DNA of 17,581 bases. Source: an uncultured Collinsella sp. GTDB taxonomy: Bacteria; Actinomycetota; Coriobacteriia; Coriobacteriales; Coriobacteriaceae. Numbering within the stretch: the stretch's first letter is position 1; every line of letters begins with the position of its first letter. The stretch is taken from the NCBI GenBank assembly GCA_900550835.1, contig URTP01000026.1:1-17581 (forward strand), given 5' to 3'. Shown here in pieces: positions 1 through 6,434 of this stretch. The notes under the pieces were generated by a model. It did not search any database and was not told where the DNA came from. It saw nothing but the letters and a program-made list of their open reading frames with translations. The position numbers were made by a program, and so were the translations under genes.

Positions 1-235
1 CCTCGATGAGCGCCGCGGGGACCGCGGCGTCGATGGCGATGTTGCCGTGCCCGCGGCACCACTCGGCCGCCGACGGCACGTTCGCCGTGAGCACGCCCCA
101 CCCGGCCATGTAGCCCTCGGAACGCGGGTCCGTGGCGTCGAGGAGGAGGACGGCCAGGCCGCCGCCCACGTACTCCCCGGCCACGAGGGCGAGGCGGACC
201 GCCTCGCCCATGGAGTCGAACTCGACCGTGACCAT
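1..235 (-). CDS. Partial small protein, DUF4313-like
   Basis: The minus-strand frame opens at an ATG at 235 and stays open for 78 codons to the left edge, so the C-terminus lies outside the window. The start is set by a strong AGGAGG about 8 bases upstream. Only 4 bases separate it from the stop of the DUF2958 gene, so the two are probably co-transcribed and translationally coupled. The visible protein is soluble and begins MVTVEFDSMGEAVRLALVAG, with a later segment GHGNIAIDAAVP. That layout (an EA-rich start, a hydrophobic strand, then a block ending in an IAID-type strand) recalls the DUF4313 proteins carried on actinobacterial and Firmicute mobile elements. The family call is from memory and weak; that the frame is real is much safer. 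No biochemical role is known to me. Confidence 0.6.
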   Translation of the reverse strand, partial: MVTVEFDSMGEAVRLALVAGEYVGGGLAVLLLDATDPRSEGYMAGWGVLTANVPSAAEWCRGHGNIAIDAAVPAALIE

Positions 236-239
236 GCGG

Positions 240-539
240 CTACCTCCTCCTGACGGCGCTGAGCGGCTTCGGGGAGAAGTGCTCGTCGCGCTCGACGGCG
301 GCGAACCCCATCTGGCGGTTCAGCTCGGCCATCTCCTTGATGCTGAAGTAGCCGAGCTCGTCGTCGTAGCCCTCGACGAGGCCGAACGCCTCGTCCGTGC
401 CGTCGAACTCGAGCAGCCACCAGTCCCATCCGTTCACGCACGAGAAGTAGTGGGCGTAGACCGTGGGGTCCTCCGCCCCGTCCTGCCCATAGAGCCCCGG
501 CACCGTCTTGGCGATTTCCACGGTCATCAGCTGCTGCAT
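240..539 (-). CDS. DUF2958 domain protein
   Basis: This 99-residue protein has the DUF2958 layout throughout. It starts MQQLMTVEIAKTVPGLYGQD, then has DPTVYAHYFSC (about 26-36), a tryptophan-rich WDWWLLEFD, a GLVEGYDDELGYFS block, and ends GFAAVERDEHFSPKPLS. The frame is open back to 725, but I chose the ATG at 539 because GGAGG sits 6-7 bases upstream and the family homology begins there. The length fits the family (about 100-120). DUF2958 proteins are typically encoded on plasmids and integrative elements near antirestriction or conjugation genes; their activity is unknown. The stop lies 4 bases before the next gene, so the two form an operon. Its presence supports reading the left end of the window as mobile-element DNA. 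Confidence 0.85.
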   Translation of the reverse strand: MQQLMTVEIAKTVPGLYGQDGAEDPTVYAHYFSCVNGWDWWLLEFDGTDEAFGLVEGYDDELGYFSIKEMAELNRQMGFAAVERDEHFSPKPLSAVRRR

Positions 540-857
540 GTCTTCCTCCGTTCCGGGCACGTGGCCCTCAACATCTCGCCCCTGCGGGCAAAGCCGAATG
601 GCGACGCCGCGCGTCGTCGTCGGCTTTGCTCCCTGCAAAGCCGCACCGGAGTGAAGACGGGTCAAGGGAGGTCCATGACGACCTCCACCAACCGGAGCGG
701 AGCGGAGGTTTGTGCGGGGTCTCATGGGCCCCCTTGACGCGGCGTAGCGGAGGTGCCACCCGGCCGCGGAGCCGTGGCCGATTCACGGCGGACGCCGGCA
801 GCCCGCGTCCAACATCGATACCATTTAAGGCCCTATTTACTTTTTGAAAGGAGTCGC
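540..857. other. Structured GC-rich non-coding stretch
   Basis: I find no convincing gene in these 318 bases; the open frames here lack ribosome sites and family resemblance. The stretch is full of inverted repeats. 588-597 pairs with 620-629 (GCAAAGCCGA), with an inner stem 602-607/611-616. 667-673 pairs with 680-686 (GGAGGTC). 661-668 pairs with 731-738 (GTCAAGGG), enclosing the previous one. 771-776 pairs with 784-789 (GCCGTG). GCAAAGCCG occurs a second time at 634-642. The stretch separates divergent genes at 539 (minus) and 858 (plus), so it must contain their promoters, which I cannot place with confidence. Confidence 0.55.
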
Positions 858-1052
858 ATGGAACTCGAAGACATCATTTACGAGCTCACTTGCCTTCATG
901 AGTCGATGCTTTTCTGCTGCGAGGACCGATTCGGTAAGGAGGACCCGGTCTTCGCGCATTACCGCATGGCGCTGGGGAGGATCGTCAGGGACCTCGAAGA
1001 AACCGAGCGGCGCATTCGGACCGAAACGGCCAGTGCTAAATCACGTCAATAA
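858..1052 (+). CDS. Small hypothetical protein (64 aa)
   Basis: I do not recognise this protein. It is a short, charged, soluble, probably all-helical product: MELEDIIYELTCLHESMLF, then a CCEDRFGKEDPVFAHYR segment, then a basic/acidic helix (RIVRDLEETERRIR) and a polar tail. It has no signal peptide or membrane segment. The ATG at 858 has a good GAAAGGAG ribosome site ending 5 bases before it. A strong terminator starts 6 bases after the TAA, so a single-gene transcript is likely. It is divergent from the DUF2958 pair and converges on the DUF4268 gene. The acidic make-up and accessory setting would fit a mobile-element regulator or antagonist, but that is guesswork. Confidence 0.65.
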   Translation: MELEDIIYELTCLHESMLFCCEDRFGKEDPVFAHYRMALGRIVRDLEETERRIRTETASAKSRQ

Positions 1053-1057
1053 GAAAC

Positions 1058-1088
1058 GCCCCGGCAATTTACTGCCGGGGCATTTTTT
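1058..1088. terminator. Bidirectional terminator between convergent genes
   Basis: A perfect 9-bp stem (GCCCCGGCA at 1058-1066 with TGCCGGGGC at 1073-1081) and a 6-base loop is followed on the plus strand by ATTTTTT. On the minus strand the stem is followed by GTTTCTT. The stop codon of the minus-strand DUF4268 gene (1087-1089) lies in the T-tract, so the two convergent genes share one hairpin. Confidence 0.85.
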
Positions 1089-2019
1089 AGAGCTCGATCT
1101 CCGCGATTATTTTTTTCATCTCGAGGGCCCATCCGAGCTGCTCCTCGATGTACCCCGGCCATGCGTCCTGGTGGCCCTTGATGGGGTGGCCCGCCTTGTA
1201 GAAGCGCAGCCCCGATGCCTTTTTCGCATCGAAGGGTGCCGCTGTCAGCCCGAGGTGCTCCTCGAAGACCCCGCTGTTGGCGATGGCGCGGTGCCCGATC
1301 TCCTTGTCGTCGTCCACGTACAGCTCGATGCCCGTGCGGCCCCTTTGCGTATCGATGAGCAGGGCGAGATGGTATGCCGAGACCCCCAGGCGAAGCGTCG
1401 ACCAATGGTCCTTGCTGGGCTTCTGCGGGCTGAACTCCTTGAGGAACTCCGGATGGCCGCCCGCCACATCGCGGTAGGCCGTCCAGTACGCCAGCTTGAC
1501 CTTTTCGGTCTCGCTGAGCCCCTCGGAGAGCTTCACGGTCTTGGTCCACTCGTTCGGCTGCTCGACCACGCCGAAGCGCGGGGCGGGCAGGGAGTCCCCG
1601 ATCTTCCAGAGCTCGACCTCGACCAGGAAGAACCCGAAGTCGCTGTCGGTGTGCTGGTTGAGCCACTCGATGGCCTGGCGGTGCTCGTCGCGGGCGCGCG
1701 CCACGACCCAGATGACGACCTCGGCGCCCTTGCCGGCGGCGTACGTGATCACCTTGCCGAGATGGTCGTGGTTGGTGTCCTCGAGCTGGTTCTCGATGAT
1801 CACCTTGCGGCCCGTACCGGACTCCTGCGCGTAGATGTCCACGTTGAACGATCCGACCGAGGACTCCGTCTCTATGAGCTCGAGCTCGATTCCGACCGCC
1901 GTCCCGAGGGTTGCGAGGTTCTGCTCCTCGGCCAGCCACTTGGTGAAGTCGTGGGCCTCATGCGGCCACACCTCGCGCAGGGGGACCTTATGGATGGTGT
2001 CCAGGTTATAGGTCTTCAT
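1087..2019 (-). CDS. DUF4268 protein with PD-(D/E)XK-like N-terminal domain
   Basis: The 310-residue product has an N-terminal nuclease-like core: an acidic helix near 20-35 (AHDFTKWLAEE), then SFNVDIYA with Asp61, then VIIENQLEDTNHDHLGK with Glu76 and Gln78, then ITYAAGKGAEVVIWVVA. This D...ExQ pattern followed by a TNHDHLGK helix is typical of proteins annotated as DUF4268, thought to be PD-(D/E)XK-type endonucleases related to restriction systems. The C-terminal half (about 200-310) carries the DUF4268 region (WSTLRLGVSAYHLALLI, then IELYVDDDKE). The usual lysine of the motif appears replaced by Gln78. The ATG at 2019 is chosen from homology; upstream AGAGGG is a modest ribosome site, and the gene overlaps the end of the preceding gene by 14 bases, indicating coupling. 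It is the last gene of the four-gene operon. Confidence 0.8.
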   Translation of the reverse strand: MKTYNLDTIHKVPLREVWPHEAHDFTKWLAEEQNLATLGTAVGIELELIETESSVGSFNVDIYAQESGTGRKVIIENQLEDTNHDHLGKVITYAAGKGAEVVIWVVARARDEHRQAIEWLNQHTDSDFGFFLVEVELWKIGDSLPAPRFGVVEQPNEWTKTVKLSEGLSETEKVKLAYWTAYRDVAGGHPEFLKEFSPQKPSKDHWSTLRLGVSAYHLALLIDTQRGRTGIELYVDDDKEIGHRAIANSGVFEEHLGLTAAPFDAKKASGLRFYKAGHPIKGHQDAWPGYIEEQLGWALEMKKIIAEIEL

Positions 2020-2713
2020 CCGCCGCCCTCTCGACCGATAATCCAGTGCCGTTGTAGAGCCTCTCGCCGTCAAACGAACGCAGCAGGAGCCCACGACGTT
2101 CGTCGACGTCCTTCAGCTCGCACGGATACACGAATAGCAAAATGTTTTGTCGGTACTTGTAGTCAGCGTAGACATCCGGATCGCCCAATCGCGTAGGTAT
2201 GGACGCGATATCGTCCGCCATACGCTCACTTGACCCCACGTATATTCCGAGATAGTCGCTGAAGTTCTTATCGTGGTCATGCCTGCGGTATGTCGCGATG
2301 AGATAGCAGCCGGGCATATCGTAGCCGTTGAACGCAGCTTCGGAGGCTTTGACCTGCTGGCAGATGAACTCGTGCAGGGGCATCACCGTCGACGCGCCTT
2401 CAAATATTGATTGCCTGGCGGCATCGATCTTCTTGCGAGCCTCCGCGGCGGCCCTTGAGTCCTGGAACGCCTTCGTGGCATCCCCCAACGCGCCGGCTGC
2501 CGCGCCGACGCCTTCCGCCGCCGCACCAAATCCCTTGCCGATGCCGTCGGCAACAGCACGCGCGCCGTTGGTTGCCCCGTCGGCAGCGCTTTTCACGGCT
2601 CCATCGACATCGAAACCGAGCTGCTTTGCCCCATCGACAACCCCGGCGGCGGCGGCTAAAACCCCCGCTGCAAGATTCACCGTGTCTTTTACGGTTTTCA
2701 AATTGACGGCCAT
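2006..2713 (-). CDS. Ala/Gly-rich protein with C-terminal GIY-YIG-like nuclease domain
   Basis: This 235-residue protein has two unlike halves. Residues 1-85 are alanine- and glycine-rich with a repeating GA/DG pattern (for example AAGVLAAAAGVVDG, GKGFGAAAEGVG), resembling glycine-zipper or phasin-like helices. Residues 130-222 look like a GIY-YIG nuclease: GCYLI (135-139) stands for the GIY strand, GIYVGSS (156-162) for the YIG strand, followed by Arg164, Glu205 in DERRGLLLRSF and Asn221 in LYN, all in the family order. The HDHDKN stretch between the two strands is unusual. The ATG at 2713 has AGAAGGGAAGG upstream, 15 bases after the exonuclease stop. The gene overlaps the DUF4268 gene by 14 bases. 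The GIY-YIG assignment is by motif reading only and is moderately sure; the N-terminal half could be for membrane contact or self-assembly. Confidence 0.7.
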   Translation of the reverse strand: MAVNLKTVKDTVNLAAGVLAAAAGVVDGAKQLGFDVDGAVKSAADGATNGARAVADGIGKGFGAAAEGVGAAAGALGDATKAFQDSRAAAEARKKIDAARQSIFEGASTVMPLHEFICQQVKASEAAFNGYDMPGCYLIATYRRHDHDKNFSDYLGIYVGSSERMADDIASIPTRLGDPDVYADYKYRQNILLFVYPCELKDVDERRGLLLRSFDGERLYNGTGLSVERAADEDL

Positions 2714-2728
2714 ATCGAGCCTTCCCTT

Positions 2729-3652
2729 CTATTCCGCCTTGCCAAATCGGTTCATGACCTCAAGCAACTCGCCCGTCGTGACGATTTTTGCCTGCGAGTT
2801 GCCGCTGAAAACTGCGTCGAGCTTGCTTCGTCCCACGTTGTCGCCTATTGCGAGGTACTTCGTGCTCTGCGCGGGCTTGCCATCGGTCGCTTTCATCCCG
2901 CATTCCTTAAGTGCGGCAAGGATCTCATCGCGATTGTAGCCCGGAGTAACGCCGGATACCTTCACCTTGAGTCCGACCGGATCAGTGATTTCGCCCGGAT
3001 CGCCCCTGTGGCCCGCCTCCTCGGCTTTCGCCAAAACCTCTTCGATGGTTTCCTGCGACCCGTTCACCAGTCCCAAGCCCGTGAAAACACGCTTGCGGCC
3101 ATGATGGGAGGAGGCATTCGGAGCCCAAACGGCGGGCTCGAGCGCACCGAACTCGCCGACCAGCCCACGGAAAACCCCAAGGCACGCCTCGGCGTCGCTC
3201 ATGGCATCGTGGTGGCTATCAAGATGCACGCCGTAATGCTCGCAGAGGTCGACAAGCGCTCCGGGCAGACCCTTCTGCTTCGCCACCAGCATCGTATCGA
3301 TTACTTCGATCTCGGGCATTTCGATGTCGTAGGCAGCCAGACTCTTCTTGATGTGGTGGATGTCGGCGCCGTTGGCGTTATGCGCGACCAGGATGTGGTC
3401 TCGCAGCAAATCCGCCAGACCGGCATCCTCCCAGAAGCGGACAAAGGTCGGCATGTCGTCCAGTGAGTCCCAATCGATTTCCAGATGAGACCTACTCCAC
3501 CAACCAATCTCGCTCTCAGGATTGATCACCCGGCAAACCGGGTCGCCCAGGCAGTTTCCCTCAAGATCCGTGAGGATATAAGCGACCTGGCATATCCTCT
3601 GCTGGGGATTCGCCGTCTCGCTGTCCCAGAAGATATATCCCTTTTTCGCCAT
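2729..3652 (-). CDS. DEDDh 3'-5' exonuclease with C-terminal BRCT domain
   Basis: The 307-residue protein begins with a DnaQ-like exonuclease domain (about 5-165). Motif ExoI is FWDSETA with Asp10 and Glu12, ExoII is AHNANGAD with Asp97, and ExoIII is HDAMSD with His148 and Asp153, so all four acidic residues and the general-base histidine are present. Residues about 222-305 form a BRCT domain of the type seen in DNA ligase and in bacterial exonucleases (LKVKVSGVTPGYNRDEI, TKYLAIGDNVGRSKL, KIVTTGEL). Members remove nucleotides from 3' ends of DNA or RNA. The ATG at 3652 has AAGGAAG about 5 bases upstream and lies 15 bases after the preceding stop. Second gene of the accessory operon; its neighbours suggest nucleic-acid attack or processing rather than replication proofreading. 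Confidence 0.88.
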   Translation of the reverse strand: MAKKGYIFWDSETANPQQRICQVAYILTDLEGNCLGDPVCRVINPESEIGWWSRSHLEIDWDSLDDMPTFVRFWEDAGLADLLRDHILVAHNANGADIHHIKKSLAAYDIEMPEIEVIDTMLVAKQKGLPGALVDLCEHYGVHLDSHHDAMSDAEACLGVFRGLVGEFGALEPAVWAPNASSHHGRKRVFTGLGLVNGSQETIEEVLAKAEEAGHRGDPGEITDPVGLKVKVSGVTPGYNRDEILAALKECGMKATDGKPAQSTKYLAIGDNVGRSKLDAVFSGNSQAKIVTTGELLEVMNRFGKAE

Positions 3653-3667
3653 ACGGCTTCCTTTCCC

Positions 3668-3850
3668 TTAAAACAAACTGTTATCCCATTCGGGTGCCTG
3701 GGTTATCGTCCCGACACGGGAAAGGAACAGCGCGTAGAAGGGGTCGTTCTTGAGATAGTAAACGCAGGCCGCCTCGTACTTGTCGCCCTTCTCCTTGGTC
3801 GTTGCCGACCCGTTGACGATAGGGTCAAGGGCATCGTAGACGGTCTTCAT
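3668..3850 (-). CDS. 60-aa protein resembling the N-terminus of Mrr/ISP-type helicases
   Basis: The product, starting MKTVYDALDPIVNGSATTKE, matches the start of large restriction-related helicases, which commonly begin with a segment of the form NSATTKxKGDxFExxxxxYLKNDPxY before a nuclease and helicase domain. Here the match (SATTKEKGDKYEAACVYYLKNDPFY, about residues 15-39) is followed only by LSRVGTITQAPEW and a stop, where the full proteins go on for hundreds of residues. It has a good ribosome site (AAGGGAG, 7 bases upstream). It is either a truncated remnant of such a helicase or a stand-alone small domain that now leads the operon. The family resemblance is recalled, not computed. Confidence 0.6.
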   Translation of the reverse strand: MKTVYDALDPIVNGSATTKEKGDKYEAACVYYLKNDPFYALFLSRVGTITQAPEWDNSLF

Positions 3851-3884
3851 ATAGCGACTCCCTTGTTGTTATTCAGACGTCACT

Positions 3885-3938
3885 ATTTTAGCTAAGGACC
3901 GCCGGGACTCCTCCCAATTGGAGTTTATCGGTCGATAA
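3885..3938 (-). promoter_or_regulatory. Possible promoter/operator of the nuclease operon
   Basis: Upstream of the start at 3850 there is a -10-like TAAAAT (plus positions 3885-3890). Further up lies a palindrome TTATCG-GT-CGATAA at 3925-3938 that overlaps a -35-like TTGACT on the minus strand. I cannot pair the two boxes at normal spacing, so the promoter is uncertain; the palindrome is clear and could bind a dimeric regulator. Confidence 0.3.
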
Positions 3939-4001
3939 GTCAAGCCGACCGGTCCGCGATTATCAATGGTTTATCTGCTTCACATAATAAATTGACTCAG
4001 G

Positions 4002-4023
4002 ATTCACCCGCAATTCACCCGCA
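4002..4023. repeat. Tandem 11-bp repeat
   Basis: ATTCACCCGCA occurs twice back to back (4002-4012 and 4013-4023), 58 bases from the 3' end of the tRNA gene. Its position at the edge of the accessory region would fit a recombinase arm-type site or a regulator site; no such protein is visible in the window. Confidence 0.6.
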
Positions 4024-4035
4024 AGGTAAACCGAT

Positions 4036-4071
4036 AAAGAAAAAGCTCGGAAGCAATTTTGCTTCCGAGCT
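4036..4071 (-). terminator. Terminator of the initiator tRNA gene
   Basis: A perfect 13-bp stem (AGCTCGGAAGCAA at 4044-4056 with its complement at 4059-4071) has a 2-base apparent loop. On the minus strand it runs into a TTTTTCTTT tract. It begins 10 bases after the tRNA 3' end. Confidence 0.85.
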
Positions 4072-4080
4072 GCAAGTTCT

Positions 4081-4157
4081 TGGTCGCGGGGGCAGGATTT
4101 GAACCTACGACCTCCGGGTTATGAGCCCGGCGAGCTACCAGACTGCTCCACCCCGCA
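4081..4157 (-). tRNA. tRNA-fMet (CAT anticodon), initiator
   Basis: The minus strand from 4157 to 4081 folds as a 77-base tRNA with an encoded CCA end. The anticodon is CAT in CTCATAA. The anticodon stem has the three consecutive G-C pairs (GGG...CCC) that mark initiators. The first base (T) faces G at position 72, which gives only a weak pair, as expected for an initiator. The sequence closely parallels the E. coli initiator tRNA (GCGGGGTGGAGCAG start, GGTTCAAATCC T-loop). Confidence 0.97.
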
Positions 4158-4188
4158 ATGTCTGGGCGCCTCATGTGCGCAAGAAAGA

Positions 4189-4217
4189 ATCTTACGCGGG
4201 AGTTCGGTAAACGGCAA
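4189..4217 (-). promoter_or_regulatory. Promoter of the initiator tRNA gene
   Basis: On the minus strand a -35 box TTGCCG (plus 4212-4217) is followed after exactly 17 bases by a -10 box TAAGAT (plus 4189-4194). Transcription would begin near 4181, about 24 bases before the mature tRNA 5' end. Confidence 0.6.
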
Positions 4218-4311
4218 GGAAAATCTCGTAGAGCATAATTCCTTCATATTTAAACTCCTCAGCCCATATCACCGTCAACGAATCGCAGTCGAGCGCCGTC
4301 GGCGACGCGTA

Positions 4312-4317
4312 TACAAT
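4312..4317 (+). promoter_or_regulatory. Candidate -10 box for coaX
   Basis: TACAAT within GTATACAATGG lies 37 bases before the coaX start. The same hexamer stands before prs (16433-16438) and folP (minus, 9170-9175). No good -35 box is visible at 16-18 bases. Confidence 0.4.
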
Positions 4318-4353
4318 GGTGCGCGTCCTTTTACGCCGACACCTGGAGTAGAC

Positions 4354-5112
4354 ATGCTGCTCGCTATCGATATGGGAAACACGCAGACGGCCATGGGCCT
4401 GTTTGACGGAGACGAGCTGGTGCAGTCATGGCGCATGCCCACCGACCGCTCCTATACCGCCGACGAGATCCACGTGCGCCTGATGGGCTTCTTTAAGATG
4501 TACGACCTCTCGCTCAACGCGGTCGATGCGATTGCCTTTGCCGGCGTGGTGCCGCAGCTCTCGCGCGAGTGGCACGCCGTGGCAGACGCCATCGTCATTG
4601 GGCCACAGACGGCCGCGGTGACCAAGCTGCGGGCGGCGCGTCCCCAGGCCGTTGGTGCCGACCGCATCGCCAACGCCGTCGCTGCCGAGACCTTCTACGG
4701 CGCCCCGGCGATCGTGGTGGACTTTGGCACCGCAACCAATATCGACGTCATCGACGAGGACGGCTATTACATTGGCGGAGCGATTGCGCCGGGCATCCGC
4801 ATTTCGATGGACGCGCTCGCCGCCCGAGCCGCCAAGCTCGCCAGCGTTCCGCTTGAGGCACCCGAGCACGTCATCGGCCGCGATACCGAGGAGTGCATCA
4901 AAGTCGGCGCCGTAACGGGCGCCGCAGCCATGGCCGAGGGCCTGGTCGCCCGCATGAAGCGCGAGCTGGGGCGCGAGGACGCCACCGTTATCGCCACAGG
5001 CGGTCTCGCCAGCATCGTCGCCGATTCGACCGACGCCTTCGACGTGGTCGACGGGCAGCTCACTATCAAAGGCATCTGCGAAATCTACCGCCGCATGCAG
5101 AGGCTGGGGTAA
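4354..5112 (+). CDS. coaX: Type III pantothenate kinase
   Basis: CoaX phosphorylates pantothenate, the first step of coenzyme A synthesis, and unlike CoaA is not feedback-inhibited by CoA. The 252-residue length is normal for the family. Family motifs are all present: the phosphate-1 loop AIDMGNTQT (Asp6, Gly8, Asn9), GADR at 101-104, VVDFGTATNIDVID (121-134) with the catalytic-type Asp123, and GGAIAPGI (141-148) followed by ALAARAAKLASVPL. The frame is open further upstream through the tRNA antisense, but the ATG at 4354 has GGAG 5 bases before it and fits the family start. It appears to be a single-gene transcript with its own TACAAT box, ending at the strong palindrome at 5158-5210. It converges with the ATPase gene. 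Confidence 0.95.
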   Translation: MLLAIDMGNTQTAMGLFDGDELVQSWRMPTDRSYTADEIHVRLMGFFKMYDLSLNAVDAIAFAGVVPQLSREWHAVADAIVIGPQTAAVTKLRAARPQAVGADRIANAVAAETFYGAPAIVVDFGTATNIDVIDEDGYYIGGAIAPGIRISMDALAARAAKLASVPLEAPEHVIGRDTEECIKVGAVTGAAAMAEGLVARMKRELGREDATVIATGGLASIVADSTDAFDVVDGQLTIKGICEIYRRMQRLG

Positions 5113-5157
5113 GGCGGGGTTTAAGTCGAGCGCGAGCGGCGAACTAGGCAACGCATC

Positions 5158-5210
5158 GGTCCTATTCCTCAAAATCGAAATTTTTTCGATTTTGAGGAAT
5201 AGGACCTTTT
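5158..5210. repeat. Palindrome copy 1 (23-bp perfect stem), likely also coaX terminator
   Basis: 5158-5180 pairs perfectly with 5184-5206 around a 3-base TTT loop and is followed on the plus strand by TTTT, so it can end coaX transcription. It contains the arms CTATTCCTCAAAA and TTTTGAGGAATAG shared with two other copies at 6435-6475 and 6521-6561. It ends 5 bases before the stop codon of the convergent ATPase gene. Confidence 0.9.
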
Positions 5211-5211
5211 G

Positions 5212-6408
5212 CTAAGCCTCGCCGCACAACCACCTCGCCAGGTCCACGATCTGCACCCCATTGCGGTCCGTGGCCTCGTGATGCGTGCGGGCGAGAATCA
5301 TCTTGGGGTACGCGTCGCCAATGCTCAGCAGTGGTGAAATCTCGCGTTCAAATGTCTTATCCGAGCTGATATCGTCGCTCACCTGAATATAGAGCTTCTC
5401 GCTCCGTTTGATTGCTACAAAGTCTATTTCATTTTTATAGAGCACGCCGACGTATACCTCGTATCCGCGGCGCAGCAGCTCGACTGCCACCATGTTCTCG
5501 TATACGCGTCCCCAATCCATATCACGTGTACCAAGAAGCGCATATTTAAACGCATGGTCTGCCAGGTAATACTTCTCGCCGCTCTTAAGGTATTTTTTGC
5601 CGCGAATGTCGTACCGACGAACTTTATAGAAGGCAAATGCATCACACAGGTACCCCATGTACGCACCGACCGTTTTGTTCGTTATCTTTAGCCCATCTGC
5701 GTTCAAAACATCCGTAATGTTGCGTGCCGACGTTATGTTGGAGACGTTGTCCATCATGTAATCGGCAATGCGCAGCAGTGCCGATTCGTTTCTCACGTTA
5801 TGCCGCTGCACGATATCCCTCACGATGAGCGTTTTGAAGACATTGGAGAGATATTGGTAGCGCTGCTCCTGCAGTGGATAAGGGTAAGAGCCGGACATAC
5901 CACCGGTTCTCGCGTACTCATCGAAGTCGCGATCGACCTCGCCCTCGTCACTATAGAAGCGATACTCCTCAAACGAGAATGGGAAAACCTCGATCTCGAA
6001 CGTGCGCCCCGTAAAGAGCGTCGACAGATCGCTCGACAGCAAAAAAGCGTTCGATCCGGTGATGAAGATGTCGTACTGCTCGGATGCATGGAGGCTGTTG
6101 ATCGCGCGTTCAAAGCCGTCGCACATCTGAACCTCGTCGATAAGCAGGAAGTTTTGCTTGCCGGACACTCGATGCTCTTTCACACAGGCGAGCAGGGCAT
6201 GATATTCGAGCAGGCCCTCGAACTCGTCGAGGTTGTAATTGATATGGATGACATTCGAATTGGACAGATTTGCCTCCACGTAATCGCGGAGGGCCTCGAG
6301 CAATTTTGACTTACCGCTACGGCGAATGCCCGTTATGACCTTGATGTCCGGTACGCCAATAAGGCTCGTCAACGTGTCCATATATGACGTTCTATTGATG
6401 AGTTTCAT
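5212..6408 (-). CDS. AAA+ ATPase with DUF4143 and nuclease-like C-terminus
   Basis: The 398-residue protein has a P-loop GIRRSGKS (27-34), Walker B NFLLIDEV (86-93), and the sensor strand FITGSNA (115-121) followed by FTGRTFEIEVFPFSFEEY, a hallmark of the DUF4143 ATPase family. Residues 185-260 form the winged-helix-like middle. The end (about 303-345) has a PD-(D/E)XK-like pattern: ENMVAVELLRRGYEVYVG, then NEIDFVA with Asp329, then LYIQV, where Gln stands in place of the usual Lys. The role of the family is not established. The ATG at 6408 follows GGGAGG. The gene is clearly AT-richer than its neighbours and is bracketed by three copies of one palindrome, which suggests horizontal acquisition. 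It is alone in its transcript. Confidence 0.9.
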   Translation of the reverse strand: MKLINRTSYMDTLTSLIGVPDIKVITGIRRSGKSKLLEALRDYVEANLSNSNVIHINYNLDEFEGLLEYHALLACVKEHRVSGKQNFLLIDEVQMCDGFERAINSLHASEQYDIFITGSNAFLLSSDLSTLFTGRTFEIEVFPFSFEEYRFYSDEGEVDRDFDEYARTGGMSGSYPYPLQEQRYQYLSNVFKTLIVRDIVQRHNVRNESALLRIADYMMDNVSNITSARNITDVLNADGLKITNKTVGAYMGYLCDAFAFYKVRRYDIRGKKYLKSGEKYYLADHAFKYALLGTRDMDWGRVYENMVAVELLRRGYEVYVGVLYKNEIDFVAIKRSEKLYIQVSDDISSDKTFEREISPLLSIGDAYPKMILARTHHEATDRNGVQIVDLARWLCGEA

Positions 6409-6434
6409 TGGTGCCTCCCTGCGGTCTTCTATCG

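Noticed and set aside
540..725. Upstream 62-codon extension of the DUF2958 gene
   Set aside because: Family homology and a GGAGG site both point to the ATG at 539; the extension passes through a hairpin-rich stretch.
844..2196. 450-codon open frame on the plus strand
   Set aside because: It crosses the small gene at 858, a terminator and the antisense of the DUF4268 gene; it is a mirror of the real minus-strand gene.
4099..4353. N-terminal extension of coaX
   Set aside because: It would translate the antisense of the tRNA gene; the ATG at 4354 has a ribosome site and matches the family start.
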